Assembly (NCBI GenBank): GCA_019400425.1
Contig: JAFREE010000257.1
Span: 1 to 21,949, forward strand
Origin: Hymenochaete sp. R1
Taxonomy: Eukaryota; Basidiomycota; Agaricomycetes; Hymenochaetales; Hymenochaetaceae
Direction: 5' to 3'
DNA length: 21,949 nt
Under the pieces are notes generated by a model. The model saw nothing but the letters and a program-made list of their open reading frames with translations, was not told the origin of the DNA and searched no databases. The position numbers and the translations under genes are program-made. Positions 8,669 to 17,048 of the stretch are shown piece after piece (the stretch's first letter is position 1; every line of letters starts with the position of its first letter).

Positions 8669-9526
8669 TGATGCACAAGTTCTTCAAGTACAGTGTCCAT
8701 ATCTTCATCCGCAGCCCCCTCCATTGCCGTTCGGATAGCCGCCACACGCGCAGAAACAGTAATTGGTGCCTTTGCTGCAGGAGGTTTAGCCATCTCTGGC
8801 TTCTTTTCCTCCTTAACTGCAGCGACCCAAGTGGTCGTCATAGCACCTTTCCTGTTCTTTGCAGGGCACTTGTCTGTCATATGACCCAATTCCCTACAGT
8901 AGAATCATCATCCTTCGCGTATGCACCTGAGTCACTCAGCTGGTGTAAGCTTCGCAATCTTGACCTGACTGAGGTCCATGGGTTCACCTGGTGGCAGTTC
9001 TTGCTTGTAGTGCTAGTAATTCTTGGAAGTGTAAGTGCCTCGCAAGTTCTGTCCCAGAAGTGCTGTCATGTAGCGCCAGCGGTTGTTCATCTTAGACACC
9101 AACTTGTACCATCCCTCAATGTCCTTAGGGGCCTCTGTCGTACTGAAGATCGTCTTTGTCAGGTTCTTGTTGAGGCCCTTCAGGAAGTACTAGACAATAG
9201 CCATATCATCCTGTAGTATAGCTTGTTCGACCAACATCTTGAAGTCATTAATATATGCATCAGCCAAACCCATTTGTTGGAGACGATTGATCTTGGCCAT
9301 TGCTTCGCCCTTCTGGTCTGATGTGAGGAACGCCTTCCTGAACAATGCTTTGAACTCCTCATACATCCTGTAACCTTATTTGCTGGCCTTGCTCTGGAAG
9401 TGCAGTCTAAAGGCATTCACTGTACCTTGCTGCATATAGGTAAGTGCAAAAATGACTTTGTCCTGCTCGCTGTAGTTTCCTCCACTGAGGTAGAGGTTGC
9501 ACTCGGATAGGAAGTTAGCCGCATGC
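8656..9526 (-). pseudogene. gag: gag of element B, C-terminal part, with several stops
   Basis: Continues gag of B after the element C insertion; codons join 16012 to 9526 when one CATGC copy is discounted. It shows the retrotransposon Gag capsid pattern (NFLSECNLYL, then YEEFKALFRKAFL, then YFLKGLN). A degraded zinc knuckle near 8900 keeps CRELGHMTDKC while its first Cys is lost. In-frame stops lie after ASK, before YFLKGLN, after TSKNY, after TPAE, and as a TGATGA pair before the knuckle. The last 77 codons (ATG 8889 onward) are open, rich in Lys/Ala/Glu, and end at TAA 8658-8656. The frameshift site precedes that stop. Confidence 0.87.
8662..8668 (-). promoter_or_regulatory. -1 frameshift site between gag and pol of element B
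   Basis: The minus strand reads CAG GGT TTT ACC TAA in the gag phase, so G GGT TTT is a canonical X XXY YYZ slippery heptamer one codon before the gag stop. Slipping back one base enters the pol phase, which is open from here to the protease. Confidence 0.75.
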
Positions 9527-9833
9527 TGTCACGATCGCAGTACAACTGGTAGTGTGATGTTGACAATTGGGCGGAATGTCTAAGACCTAAAACCAACGAG
9601 CTCTAAGAGTCGTCTTTGCACTGCAAGAGAACTCAACAAGTTAATATTAGAACTAGAGATAATACAAAGATACTTGCCTGCAAGAGAACTCAACAAGAGG
9701 TCGAAAGTGAAGAAAGAGTCTCTGCAGGCAAGTGCGGGTTGAGGGTAAAGTCAACCGTGGGAAAATATAAGTCAACTATATGCATGTGACAATTATGTCA
9801 GGAACGCATGAAGGAAATAAGGGATTCCTGACA
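9527..9833 (-). repeat. 3' LTR of element C
   Basis: 307 bp, TGTCA...TGACA, equal in length to 15705-16011 and differing at six positions, so about 98% identical. The flanking CATGC at 9522-9526 matches 16012-16016 exactly. A polypurine tract (minus strand) adjoins at 9834. It contains the 20-base repeat CTGCAAGAGAACTCAACAAG twice (9621 and 9678). Confidence 0.97.
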
Positions 9834-9850
9834 ATACCCCCCTCTAAGGG
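9834..9850 (-). promoter_or_regulatory. Polypurine tract of element C
   Basis: The minus strand reads CCCTTAGAGGGGGGTAT right before the 3' LTR. It is the expected plus-strand primer and is very like the tract of element B. Confidence 0.85.
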
Positions 9851-10442
9851 CAGACCTCCTGGGCTGCATATGAAAGAGCAAAAATTTACGAACCTAACAG
9901 TAGTCATATGACCCCAAACGGATAAGAAATGACTGAGGAATGAGCAAACGAAGAAAATGTGAAAGTTAAAATAAATGTGCGGGAAAAAATCAGGTGACAC
10001 CGAAATGTGCGGAAGGAAGAGGGGAGTCTGGAACTGTTTTCGGAATTAAATTTGAAGCAAAAATGAGTCCAAAAAGGGAAAAATACTTCGTTTAAACGCG
10101 ATTCTTGAAAGGAAAGAATTTTGTGTGACGTGACGCGTGATGAGAGTGACAAGTGCAGCGCGCGCGCGTTGTGCTTTTCCACCTCCCACCACCATCGCTG
10201 TCGCGCGCGCGCGACTTTGATTAGTCAGCGTGCATTCAGAGTTCAAGTGCAGCCCCACCGCGCGTTAGGTCCCATTATTATTTTTTTTTTTTTTTTTTTT
10301 TTTTTTGCACCACCACAGTTGCCACTCGCGCGCATGGCTCACCAGAGGATTAGGTAAGGCTGCACTTCAAGTTAGAATGCAGCCCCACCGCGCGTCAGGT
10401 CCATTGCCCACCTGTGGGTTTTGGCCCTCTGCGCTCCCTTAC
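9851..10442 (-). other. 3' untranslated region of element C, with CG runs and a long T tract
   Basis: 592 bases without a supported gene between the pol stop and the polypurine tract. It holds alternating CG runs (about 10158-10168 and 10201-10212), a run of 26 T at 10281-10306 (26 A on the transcribed strand), and a duplicated segment (10248-10272 and 10378-10402). No extra reading frame comparable to ORF3 of A and B is seen here. Confidence 0.7.
10248..10402. repeat. Direct repeat in the 3' region of element C
   Basis: The 25-base segment beginning TGCAGCCCCACCGCGCG occurs at 10248-10272 and 10378-10402 with one mismatch, spaced 130 bases. The ~30 bases before each copy (GATTAG..., TTCAAGT...) are also similar, so a duplication of about 55 bases around the T tract is likely. 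Confidence 0.75.
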
Positions 10443-13400
10443 TCACTTTTCTGCCTCAGGATTGTTCTTATAGAACTCTCCAATGGCATCTTGAGCATTC
10501 TCCAGATTCTCGGCCGGTTCCCAGGAGTCATGGGCTTCTGAAAAGCCCTTCCAGTGGACCTTGAAGAACAGCTTTTGCCTCCGCCGAGTGACCGCAAGCA
10601 CCTGGTCCACTTCATACTCCTCATCACCATCAACAACAATTGGTGGAGGTGGAGGTTGGGTGCGACCTGGGATTTCATCAGGGACCAAGGGAGATAGGAG
10701 GCTGATATGGAAATTATTGTGGATTTTGGACATCGAAAATGGCAAATCCAGCTTATAGGTGAGTTCACCCAGTTTCTCCAGTACCTTGAATGGTCCTAAC
10801 CTCCGACTTGCCAGCTTTCGGGAACGAGTAATCCTGATGTTGGTTGCCTCAAGCCAGACCAAGTCACCTACTTGGAAACCCTCTGTCTCCCTCACTCCCC
10901 GGTCATAACTCCTCTTCATTCGCTCTGCTGCCACCTCCAAGGCCGCTTCCGCTTCCTTCCTCGCCTCTGCCAACTCTCGCATTCTCTCATCCGCAGCTGG
11001 AACACCTAATTGAGCACCTGGGAGGACTGCAAACTGAGGCTCGTATCCATAGACCAAGTTAAATGGAGAGGTTCGGGTGCCTGAATGTGCTCGAGTATTA
11101 TGAGCATACTCGGCCATAGGTAAGAGGCTTGCCCAATTCGATTGCCGGTAGTTGACAAAGGCCCGCAGATACTGCTCCAATTCCTGGTTCACCCGTTCTG
11201 TTTGTCCATCTGTCTGTGGATGATAGGCCGTGGACAATGCACTCTTGATACCCAGTCGATGGAACACCTGCTGCATGAACTTTGCTGCAAACTGAGGCCC
11301 TCGGTCTGAGATGACTTCTTTCGGAGTGCCGTGAAGTTTCCAGACCGAGGTTAGGAACAGCTCTGCAATGCCAGGAGAGTCGACTGAGGACATGGTTGGC
11401 ATGAAGTGGGCCTGCTTGGTGAGTCGGTCTACTACCACAAAGATGGCATCGAATCCTGATGATTTTGGCAGCTGGGTTATGAGGTCGCATGAGATGATCT
11501 GCCAGGGAGCTGTAGGGACTGGATTTGGTTGAAGGAGCCCAGCTGGAGACTGGTGCCGATTCTTGGTACGTGCACAGGTTTCGCAACCTGAAACATACTT
11601 TTCAATGAATACTGACATTCCTGGCCACCAATAGTTCCTGCTGACAAGCTCGTATGTCTTCCATCTTCCTGGATGTCCTGTTGGCAGGGAGTCATGATGG
11701 AGTTCAACTATCTGCCGTCGCAGTTCGACATCCTTTGGCACATAGACCTTCCCTCGATAAAAGACCAGTCCATCCTCGGTATTCCATTCCTCAAGTCCTC
11801 GCCTCAAAGCTGTCGGTGCACCATCTTTCAGTCGCTCAATCGCATCCACCAACTCCTCATCAAAAGCCTTTGACTCTCGGATCTGCCTCACCAACTCCTT
11901 ATCGCCCTCAACCCTCAACATTCCTCTTCGAGTTGCTTTCAGCTTGAAAACTTCCCGGTTAAGCAAGGTTCGTTCGGCATTATCTACTCCTTCAGGCTTC
12001 AAGTCTGACCGCCGTGACAGAGCATCTGGCTTGCCACCCAAGTGACCTGGTCGATACCCAATAGTGAAATTGAATCGACTTAGGAACAAACTCCAACGAG
12101 CTTGACGACGAGTCAGTGTTCGTGATGTGGAGAAGTAGAGTAAGTTCTTGTGGTCTGATATGATTTCAATTGGGTATTCACCCCCCTCTAGGTAATGTCG
12201 CCATTCGTCCAAGGCTCGTACAACTGCTAAGAGTTCTTTGTCATAGATCTCATAGTTTCGTTCCGCATCATTCAGAGTCTTGGAGTAGAATGCAATGGGA
12301 TGAATCAAGCCATCGACTCCTTTCTGGGACAGGACCGCACCAGTCGCAAAGTCAGAGGAGTCGCATTCCAGGACAAATGGTTGAGACATGTCGGCCATGA
12401 CCAGGATTGGAGCTGATGTGAATGCATTTTTGAGGGCTGAGAAGGCCTTCTGTTGGGACTCGTTCCACTGCCAAGGTGTGTCCTTTCGTAGCAACTTTGT
12501 CAGAGGTTGAGCTAACTTTGAAAATCCTTCTACAAAGCGCCGGTAGAAGTTGGCAAAACCTAAAAATGCCTGCACGTCCTTAATCTTCTTTGGCTCGGGC
12601 CAGTTGGCAACCGCATCAACCTTCGCTGGGTCCATTGCAACCTTTCCTTCTGATATGATCATTCCTAGGTACTCGACAGATGGCTGGAAGAACTCGCACT
12701 TCTCCGGTTTGCAAAATAGATCATTCTTTTGCAGTCGTCGGAGCACCTCCTGGACATGGGCTGTGTGTGACTCCTGGTCCTTGGAGAAGATCAGGATGTC
12801 GTCAAGATAGATAATCACGTATGTCCCTTGCAAGTCTTCGAATATGTCGTTCATCATATGCTGAAAGGTTGCTGGTGCATTGGTTAGGCCAAAATTCATC
12901 ACTACTGGCTCGTACAGGCCTCGACTGGTCCGGAAGGCTGCTTTCCACTGGTCTCCATCCCGTATACGCACATTATTATAACCCCATCGTAAGTCCAGTT
13001 TTGAGAATACTCGAGCGCCTGATAGCTGATCAATAAGCTCTTGTGTTAGTGGGAGTGGGTACCGGTTTTTGATGGTGATCGCATTTAGTTTTCGGTAGTC
13101 AACCACTAGGCGCAAGGAGCCATCCTTTTTCTTGACAAAGAACACCGGTGCTGCAGCAGGAGATTGGGACTCGCGTATGTACCCTTTTGCTAGTTGCTCG
13201 TCCACCCACTCGTTCATGGCTGATTTCTCATTTTGTGCCATAGGGTAGACCTTGGAGTACGGAGGAGTCTTGCCTTCTTCTAGCTCAATTGGGTGGTCGT
13301 ATGGTTTCGAGGTGGGCATACTTTCAGATGCAGCCTTGGAAAATACATGTGCATACTCCAGAAACTCAGCTGGAATGAGTTCTTCCAGGGTTTTGGTACC

Positions 13401-14318
13401 TTCCTTGACTGCACATTGTTCCGCAATTGCCTGTGAGTGAGTATACGATGCTGCCAACTTGTATGAGAACTGATCATTGGTTGATATCAGATAGCCGTCA
13501 GCATCCGGGTCCAAGTTCTCATCCACCGGCTTTGCCCAGAACTGTCGAATTTCATCGCTGACTGTCATTGCTGCTAACTGAGTTCTGTCTGCAACTCGCC
13601 GATTACCAACCATACGTGCCTGCCGGGGTTTGCCTATGAACACCTGGGCTACCTGAGGTACACCTTCCTGTTCATCCTCATCTATCTCCTCTGTCACTGA
13701 CAGTTTCATTGCTGACAGCTTAGTCACCACCCGCCCTCGAGCCGCCGCCTTCTTCAGAGCAGGTTGTCTCACATCCTCCCCCCGGTGACTCACAACCTTT
13801 CCCATCTCAGGTTGCTTGTCACACTGTGCTGGACACCTAGTGAACCGGACTTTGTTTTGCGCCCAGTCAATCTCTGGGTTATGGTGTCGGAGCCAGTCAA
13901 TACCAATGATAAGATCATCCTCACCAGTGTCTGCCACTGATGCAATGATATCTTCTTCATGATCGCCAATCTTCATGGTCAGACATGCCTCATGAGTGAT
14001 TTGACCAATGGTATTTGACGTGCCATCTGCATTGTGTAGCAGGATGGGCTTTGCAAGTTTTGCCAGGGTTACATTATGCCGTTTGACGAAAGCCGAGTTG
14101 AGGAAAATAGTAGAGGCGCCGCTATCAAGCATTGCCCGGGTAGTTGCTGATCGATTCTTTCCTTTCAGTGTCACAGGTAGATTCAGGTGCATGCGTAAGT
14201 TTTTATTGATTGTTGATAAAAAATGTGTACATGATGAAGGCGCTGAAACTTCCGAGTCTAGGACCGAGAACCGATTGCTAGACCGCAATGTCGCAACATC
14301 ACACTGCGGCATCCTCAA
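10443..14318 (-). CDS. pol: Pol polyprotein of element C: protease, RT, RNase H, integrase, chromodomain (intact)
   Basis: Copies element RNA into DNA and inserts it. 1291 codons, no stop. Aspartic protease DSGA with Asp at residue 65. RT: VFFVKKKDGSLR, motif A Asp 442 (LDLRWGYNN), YLDD 504-507. RNase H acidic residues D653, E695, D722 and D765. Integrase zinc region H874/H882, C912, C915; catalytic D945, D1005 and E1041. Chromodomain about 1234-1285 (VHWKGF, DSWEP), known in this clade to steer insertion to modified chromatin. The first codon listed is TTG; the real entry is a -1 frameshift from gag at 14324-14318. All catalytic residues I can check are present, so this copy may be competent or recently active. 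It is the innermost full element of the nest. Confidence 0.96.
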   Translation of the reverse strand: MRMPQCDVATLRSSNRFSVLDSEVSAPSSCTHFLSTINKNLRMHLNLPVTLKGKNRSATTRAMLDSGASTIFLNSAFVKRHNVTLAKLAKPILLHNADGTSNTIGQITHEACLTMKIGDHEEDIIASVADTGEDDLIIGIDWLRHHNPEIDWAQNKVRFTRCPAQCDKQPEMGKVVSHRGEDVRQPALKKAAARGRVVTKLSAMKLSVTEEIDEDEQEGVPQVAQVFIGKPRQARMVGNRRVADRTQLAAMTVSDEIRQFWAKPVDENLDPDADGYLISTNDQFSYKLAASYTHSQAIAEQCAVKEGTKTLEELIPAEFLEYAHVFSKAASESMPTSKPYDHPIELEEGKTPPYSKVYPMAQNEKSAMNEWVDEQLAKGYIRESQSPAAAPVFFVKKKDGSLRLVVDYRKLNAITIKNRYPLPLTQELIDQLSGARVFSKLDLRWGYNNVRIRDGDQWKAAFRTSRGLYEPVVMNFGLTNAPATFQHMMNDIFEDLQGTYVIIYLDDILIFSKDQESHTAHVQEVLRRLQKNDLFCKPEKCEFFQPSVEYLGMIISEGKVAMDPAKVDAVANWPEPKKIKDVQAFLGFANFYRRFVEGFSKLAQPLTKLLRKDTPWQWNESQQKAFSALKNAFTSAPILVMADMSQPFVLECDSSDFATGAVLSQKGVDGLIHPIAFYSKTLNDAERNYEIYDKELLAVVRALDEWRHYLEGGEYPIEIISDHKNLLYFSTSRTLTRRQARWSLFLSRFNFTIGYRPGHLGGKPDALSRRSDLKPEGVDNAERTLLNREVFKLKATRRGMLRVEGDKELVRQIRESKAFDEELVDAIERLKDGAPTALRRGLEEWNTEDGLVFYRGKVYVPKDVELRRQIVELHHDSLPTGHPGRWKTYELVSRNYWWPGMSVFIEKYVSGCETCARTKNRHQSPAGLLQPNPVPTAPWQIISCDLITQLPKSSGFDAIFVVVDRLTKQAHFMPTMSSVDSPGIAELFLTSVWKLHGTPKEVISDRGPQFAAKFMQQVFHRLGIKSALSTAYHPQTDGQTERVNQELEQYLRAFVNYRQSNWASLLPMAEYAHNTRAHSGTRTSPFNLVYGYEPQFAVLPGAQLGVPAADERMRELAEARKEAEAALEVAAERMKRSYDRGVRETEGFQVGDLVWLEATNIRITRSRKLASRRLGPFKVLEKLGELTYKLDLPFSMSKIHNNFHISLLSPLVPDEIPGRTQPPPPPIVVDGDEEYEVDQVLAVTRRRQKLFFKVHWKGFSEAHDSWEPAENLENAQDAIGEFYKNNPEAEK

Positions 14319-15661
14319 AAACCCGATGCTGATCCTGCCGCCGGTTCCTCTGCCTTGGGTGTTGCTGGAGCTTTAGCCACTGTCGCCTTCAGAGCCTCGA
14401 TCAGCTGGTTCACAGTTTCATTGGTCAAGGTGGCTGATGAAGACGGTTGGGGAGCTGCAGATGGTATAACGGGCATAGACGCAATGCATTGTCTCCAGGC
14501 AGGGGGCTTGATGACACTAAATGGTGAGCGACAGTCCAGGGCACGGTGCTTGCTCTTTCCACAATTCATACACAGTCCATCCTTCTCACGACGCTCACGT
14601 TCTTCCTTTGGCAGCTTCTTCTTCATCTCATCCAACCGCATGCGACCAATGTCCATAGCATTAGGATCTGCTGGAGTAGAGATGCTGGGTGCCGGTGCTG
14701 CATGTGTGCCTGTTGCCTGGGACATAGTACGGGTACTGTTGGCCGTGCGGTGCTTTGAGTCCATAGTCGCTGCCTGGCGCATCAAATCCTCCAATGTCTC
14801 GGGTTCGGAAGCATGAATAAGAAGGTTTCGGATGTGCGACTGAAGGCCATTGTTGTACATGCTCATCAGAGCCTTCTTGTCGTATCCGGTAAGTCCTGAC
14901 CATTTCCTGAACTCCGTCGAGTATTGCTCCACTGACTGAGTCTTCTTCTGCCGCAAGTCCCGTAGTTCCCGTTGTGCATCGCCTGCCAAGTCCACCGGGC
15001 CAAAGATCGTCTCCATTGTCCTCATGAATGCTTTGAAACTGAGTAGCTCGGGTGCCGGGATTGGATGGTCGTCACTATCTGCAATGGCCTGAACATAGGA
15101 GTAAGCCTCTCCACGGATGGTACTGATGGCATATAGGACCTGTTGACGATCATTGGAGAGACGGGAGCTGTTCATGGAGATGTAGAGCCGAAGTTGGGAT
15201 TGCCAGGCACGGAAACGAGCACGATCGCCAGTGAACTCCTCTGGAGGTGAAACGAGAGAGTGATGGGAGGGAGCCGGTGTATGTGATGCTAGGGCTAGTA
15301 AGCTCTGTGTCCGTTCCTGTAGCAACCGTATTGTAGGCATAGTGTTGAGTACCCCATCAAACTTCTCCGTCGAGGTAAAGTCATTGAGCTGTTTCAGGAG
15401 TGAGTCCTGTCGAGTCTGTAAGTCCGTGATCTGTGCCTGTAGTTGTCCGATGGTATTGTTCAGAGCACCCGTATGCTGCTCAAGCAAATCTGCAATGATC
15501 TGGTTCAGTGCCGTGGTCTGTGCTGCATCGAGAGTTAAGCCATGAATGTTTGCCATGGGGTTAGGAGCAATGGGTGTTCCTGGTGCGCCTGTACCGGGGT
15601 GTGAGTTAGGATTGTGCTGGGATGCATGCACACCCTGAGCAGGGAATTGAGTATTTGACAT
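14315..15661 (-). CDS. gag: Gag of element C
   Basis: Capsid/nucleocapsid protein, 448 codons from ATG 15661 to TGA 14317-14315. The N-terminal ~45 residues are Pro/Asn/Gly-rich. About 50-95 look like a coiled coil (LNNTIGQLQAQITDLQTRQ). About 150-310 is the retrotransposon Gag capsid domain (FRAWQSQLRLYIS, FGPVDLAGDAQRELRDLRQ, YSTEFRKW). A CX2CX4HX4C zinc knuckle (CMNCGKSKHRALDC) lies near 365-380. The tail is Ala/Pro/Lys-rich and ends SASGF. The gene lies 30 bases inside the PBS and overlaps pol at the frameshift site. It is intact. Gag would be made by normal termination and Gag-Pol by slippage. Confidence 0.94.
   Translation of the reverse strand: MSNTQFPAQGVHASQHNPNSHPGTGAPGTPIAPNPMANIHGLTLDAAQTTALNQIIADLLEQHTGALNNTIGQLQAQITDLQTRQDSLLKQLNDFTSTEKFDGVLNTMPTIRLLQERTQSLLALASHTPAPSHHSLVSPPEEFTGDRARFRAWQSQLRLYISMNSSRLSNDRQQVLYAISTIRGEAYSYVQAIADSDDHPIPAPELLSFKAFMRTMETIFGPVDLAGDAQRELRDLRQKKTQSVEQYSTEFRKWSGLTGYDKKALMSMYNNGLQSHIRNLLIHASEPETLEDLMRQAATMDSKHRTANSTRTMSQATGTHAAPAPSISTPADPNAMDIGRMRLDEMKKKLPKEERERREKDGLCMNCGKSKHRALDCRSPFSVIKPPAWRQCIASMPVIPSAAPQPSSSATLTNETVNQLIEALKATVAKAPATPKAEEPAAGSASGF
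14318..14324 (-). promoter_or_regulatory. -1 frameshift site between gag and pol of element C
   Basis: The minus strand reads TCG GGT TTT TGA in the gag phase. G GGT TTT is a canonical slippery heptamer with the gag stop as the very next codon. The -1 phase reads GGG TTT TTG AGG into the 1291-codon pol. Confidence 0.82.
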
Positions 15662-15691
15662 ATTGTTGGTTGGGGGAGGTAGGCGTTAAAA

Positions 15692-15702
15692 ACTTTCGAC
15701 CT
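15692..15702 (-). promoter_or_regulatory. Primer binding site of element C (self-priming)
   Basis: The minus strand reads AGGTCGAAAGT, two bases (TT) inside the 5' LTR. It is the exact 11-nt complement of ACTTTCGACCT transcribed from 15886-15876 in the LTR. No tRNA 3'-end complement is present. Confidence 0.8.
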
Positions 15703-15704
15703 AA

Positions 15705-16011
15705 TGTCACGATCGCAGTACAACTGGTAGTGCGATGTTGACGATTGGGCGGAATGTCTAAGACCTAAAACCAACGAGCTCTAAGAGTCGTCTTTGCACT
15801 GCAAGAGAACTCAACAAGTTAATATTAGAACTAGAGATAATACAAAGATACTTGCCTGCAAGAGAACTCAACAAGAGGTCGAAAGTGAAGAAAGAGTCTC
15901 TGCAGGCAAGCGCGGGTTGAGGGTACAATCAACCGTGAGAAAATATAAGTCAACTATATGCATGTGACAATTATGTCAGGAACGCATGAAGGAAATAAGG
16001 GATTCCTGACA
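15705..16011 (-). repeat. 5' LTR of element C
   Basis: 307 bp, the partner of 9527-9833, followed by CATGC at 16012-16016. It holds the predicted self-primer ACTTTCGACCT (minus strand, 15886-15876). The nearest TATA-like run (minus TTATATTTTC, about 15939-15950) is about 60 bases upstream of that, farther than in A and B. The 20-base repeat CTGCAAGAGAACTCAACAAG is at 15799 and 15856. Confidence 0.97.
15876..15886 (-). promoter_or_regulatory. Self-primer sequence in the 5' LTR of element C
   Basis: The minus strand reads ACTTTCGACCT, complementary over all 11 bases to the PBS at 15692-15702. It is the predicted 5' end of the element C transcript by analogy with Tf1. Confidence 0.72.
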
Positions 16012-16267
16012 CATGCCGAGGGTCACCATTGAAGACTTGGGGCTTGTTGAATTTGATGTTATCGCGCGCTTGGTTACTGTCGTAGGTAGGGACTTGTGGT
16101 GCCGAAGTAGGATTAGACCCTGCTGATGCCATTGCACCCAAGGTCTGAATTGCTGCCATTATCTGGCTCAGCTTTCGTTCGTTCTCCTCCCAGCGTGCTT
16201 TGTTTCGTTGTTCATTCGTCATTGGATGGTCAGGATTGCGTGGTAGGGAGCTGCCTGGGTTCGTCAT
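16012..16267 (-). pseudogene. gag: gag of element B, N-terminal part, cut by element C
   Basis: ATG at 16267 opens a Gag beginning MTNPGSSLPRNPDHP, with a helical Glu/Arg-rich stretch (NKARWEENERKLSQIMAAIQ) and a stretch ending KPQVFNGDPRH. There element C is inserted (duplication CATGC). The frame continues at 9526 with AANFLSECNLYL. The NGDP motif followed by a NFL stretch is typical of the start of the Ty3/gypsy capsid domain. The codons that follow into the LTR of C are not native. Confidence 0.85.
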
Positions 16268-16457
16268 ATTACTTGGTTCTAAAGGGGGTTCCTGGTGTCG
16301 AGTTTCTTCTTCTGATTTGTTAGTGGCTGAGACAAACGTGTCATCAGTGCCGTTATTTGAGAGATGTTCTGATTCTGACGCGGAAACCGATCCGTTGTCC
16401 TGAGGTCTGAAGACTGGAATTTTGAAAGCCTAAACAAAGATTTGTTGGCTGTTGAAA
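16268..16457 (-). other. 5' leader of element B
   Basis: 190 bases between the PBS and the gag start of B. No coding frame is supported here. It would hold packaging signals, but none can be identified by eye. Confidence 0.55.
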
Positions 16458-16468
16458 AGATTTGACCT
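16458..16468 (-). promoter_or_regulatory. Primer binding site of element B (self-priming)
   Basis: The minus strand reads AGGTCAAATCT, two bases (CC) inside the LTR. It is the exact 11-nt complement of AGATTTGACCT transcribed from 16679-16669 in the LTR. Confidence 0.8.
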
Positions 16469-16668
16469 GGTGTTAGAGTCTGATCAAGACGTTGATCAGG
16501 AGTCTGACAAATCAGGGTCACGTGACAGCAACCTGAGTTTACAAGAGATCAGGCCTAAGCTCCGGCTTAGGTAACTGATTAGACAGAGTTCAAGTAAGAT
16601 ATCCCACCCAGGGATAGTCTTATAAGACAGGAAGGACAAGACAGAATGTATTGACCGGAAGAGACAAA

Positions 16669-16679
16669 AGGTCAAATCT
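16669..16679 (-). promoter_or_regulatory. Self-primer sequence in the 5' LTR of element B
   Basis: The minus strand reads AGATTTGACCT, complementary to the PBS at 16458-16468 over all 11 bases. It starts 35 bases after the TATA box at 16714, so it is the likely 5' end of the transcript. Confidence 0.75.
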
Positions 16680-16706
16680 AGGGTACAAAGGCTACAAGGT
16701 GGGGCC

Positions 16707-16714
16707 CTTATATA
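16707..16714 (-). promoter_or_regulatory. TATA box of element B LTR promoter
   Basis: The minus strand reads TATATAAG, 35 bases before the self-primer, the same spacing as in element A. The reverse direction also reads as a TATA-like run, but coding and PPT orientation favour the minus strand. Confidence 0.68.
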
Positions 16715-16928
16715 GGCCACCCGTCTATGAGGCTGTGTACAAGTACATGAGAAGAAACAGACAAATAAGGAAGGCATCTTGGTAAGACGCCTGACTGATG
16801 CTGTGCACAGATCACATGCGATCATGTGCACGAAATGTTATGGAAATACAAAGAAGAAGATGACAAAGAAAGAAAATGAAGTAAGCAGGGTACTTGACTA
16901 AGCACATGAACGGTGTTGAACCGTAACA

Positions 16929-17048
16929 GAAGTGGGTCCGAGCGACGATATTGGGAAGTGTGCTGCGCCGATCATGGCATTGATGAAGGAAGGAACAGAG
17001 GAGGAACAGAAGAAGCTGAAAGAGAAGTGTGAGAAGGATTTTGCCTGA
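16929..17048 (+). pseudogene. gag: gag of element A, C-terminal end
   Basis: The last 40 codons of gag of A, displaced from 2473 by element B. The frame is the one used at 1404 and ends at TGA 17046-17048. The sequence is Glu/Lys-rich and charged (KEGTEEEQKKLKEKCEKDFA). The slippery site is two codons before the stop. Confidence 0.82.
17036..17042 (+). promoter_or_regulatory. -1 frameshift site between gag and pol of element A
   Basis: The gag phase reads AAG GAT TTT GCC TGA. G GAT TTT fits the X/Y phase of a -1 heptamer, though its first triplet is GGA and not three identical bases. GGAUUUU is known to work in a plant dianthovirus. The -1 phase continues CLRLPGP into the protease. Confidence 0.6.

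Larger units (their letters stand above)
16471..16928 (-). repeat. 5' LTR of element B
   Basis: 458 bp, TGTTA...TAACA, the partner of 2474-2931 with roughly a dozen differences, clustered toward its right end. It is followed by GAAGT (16929-16933), the counterpart of GAAGC at 2469-2473. It carries the TATA box and self-primer listed separately. Confidence 0.95.

Noticed and set aside
8638..9216. 192-codon plus-strand frame
   Set aside because: It is the antisense of gag of B, which shows capsid and zinc-knuckle signatures on the minus strand.
10281..10306. T26 run as an RNA polymerase III terminator
   Set aside because: No tRNA- or 5S-like gene or A/B box is visible upstream on the plus strand.
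16279..16521. 80-codon minus-strand frame at the start of element B
   Set aside because: It begins inside the LTR and crosses the PBS, without any recognisable feature. gag starts at 16267 in another phase.
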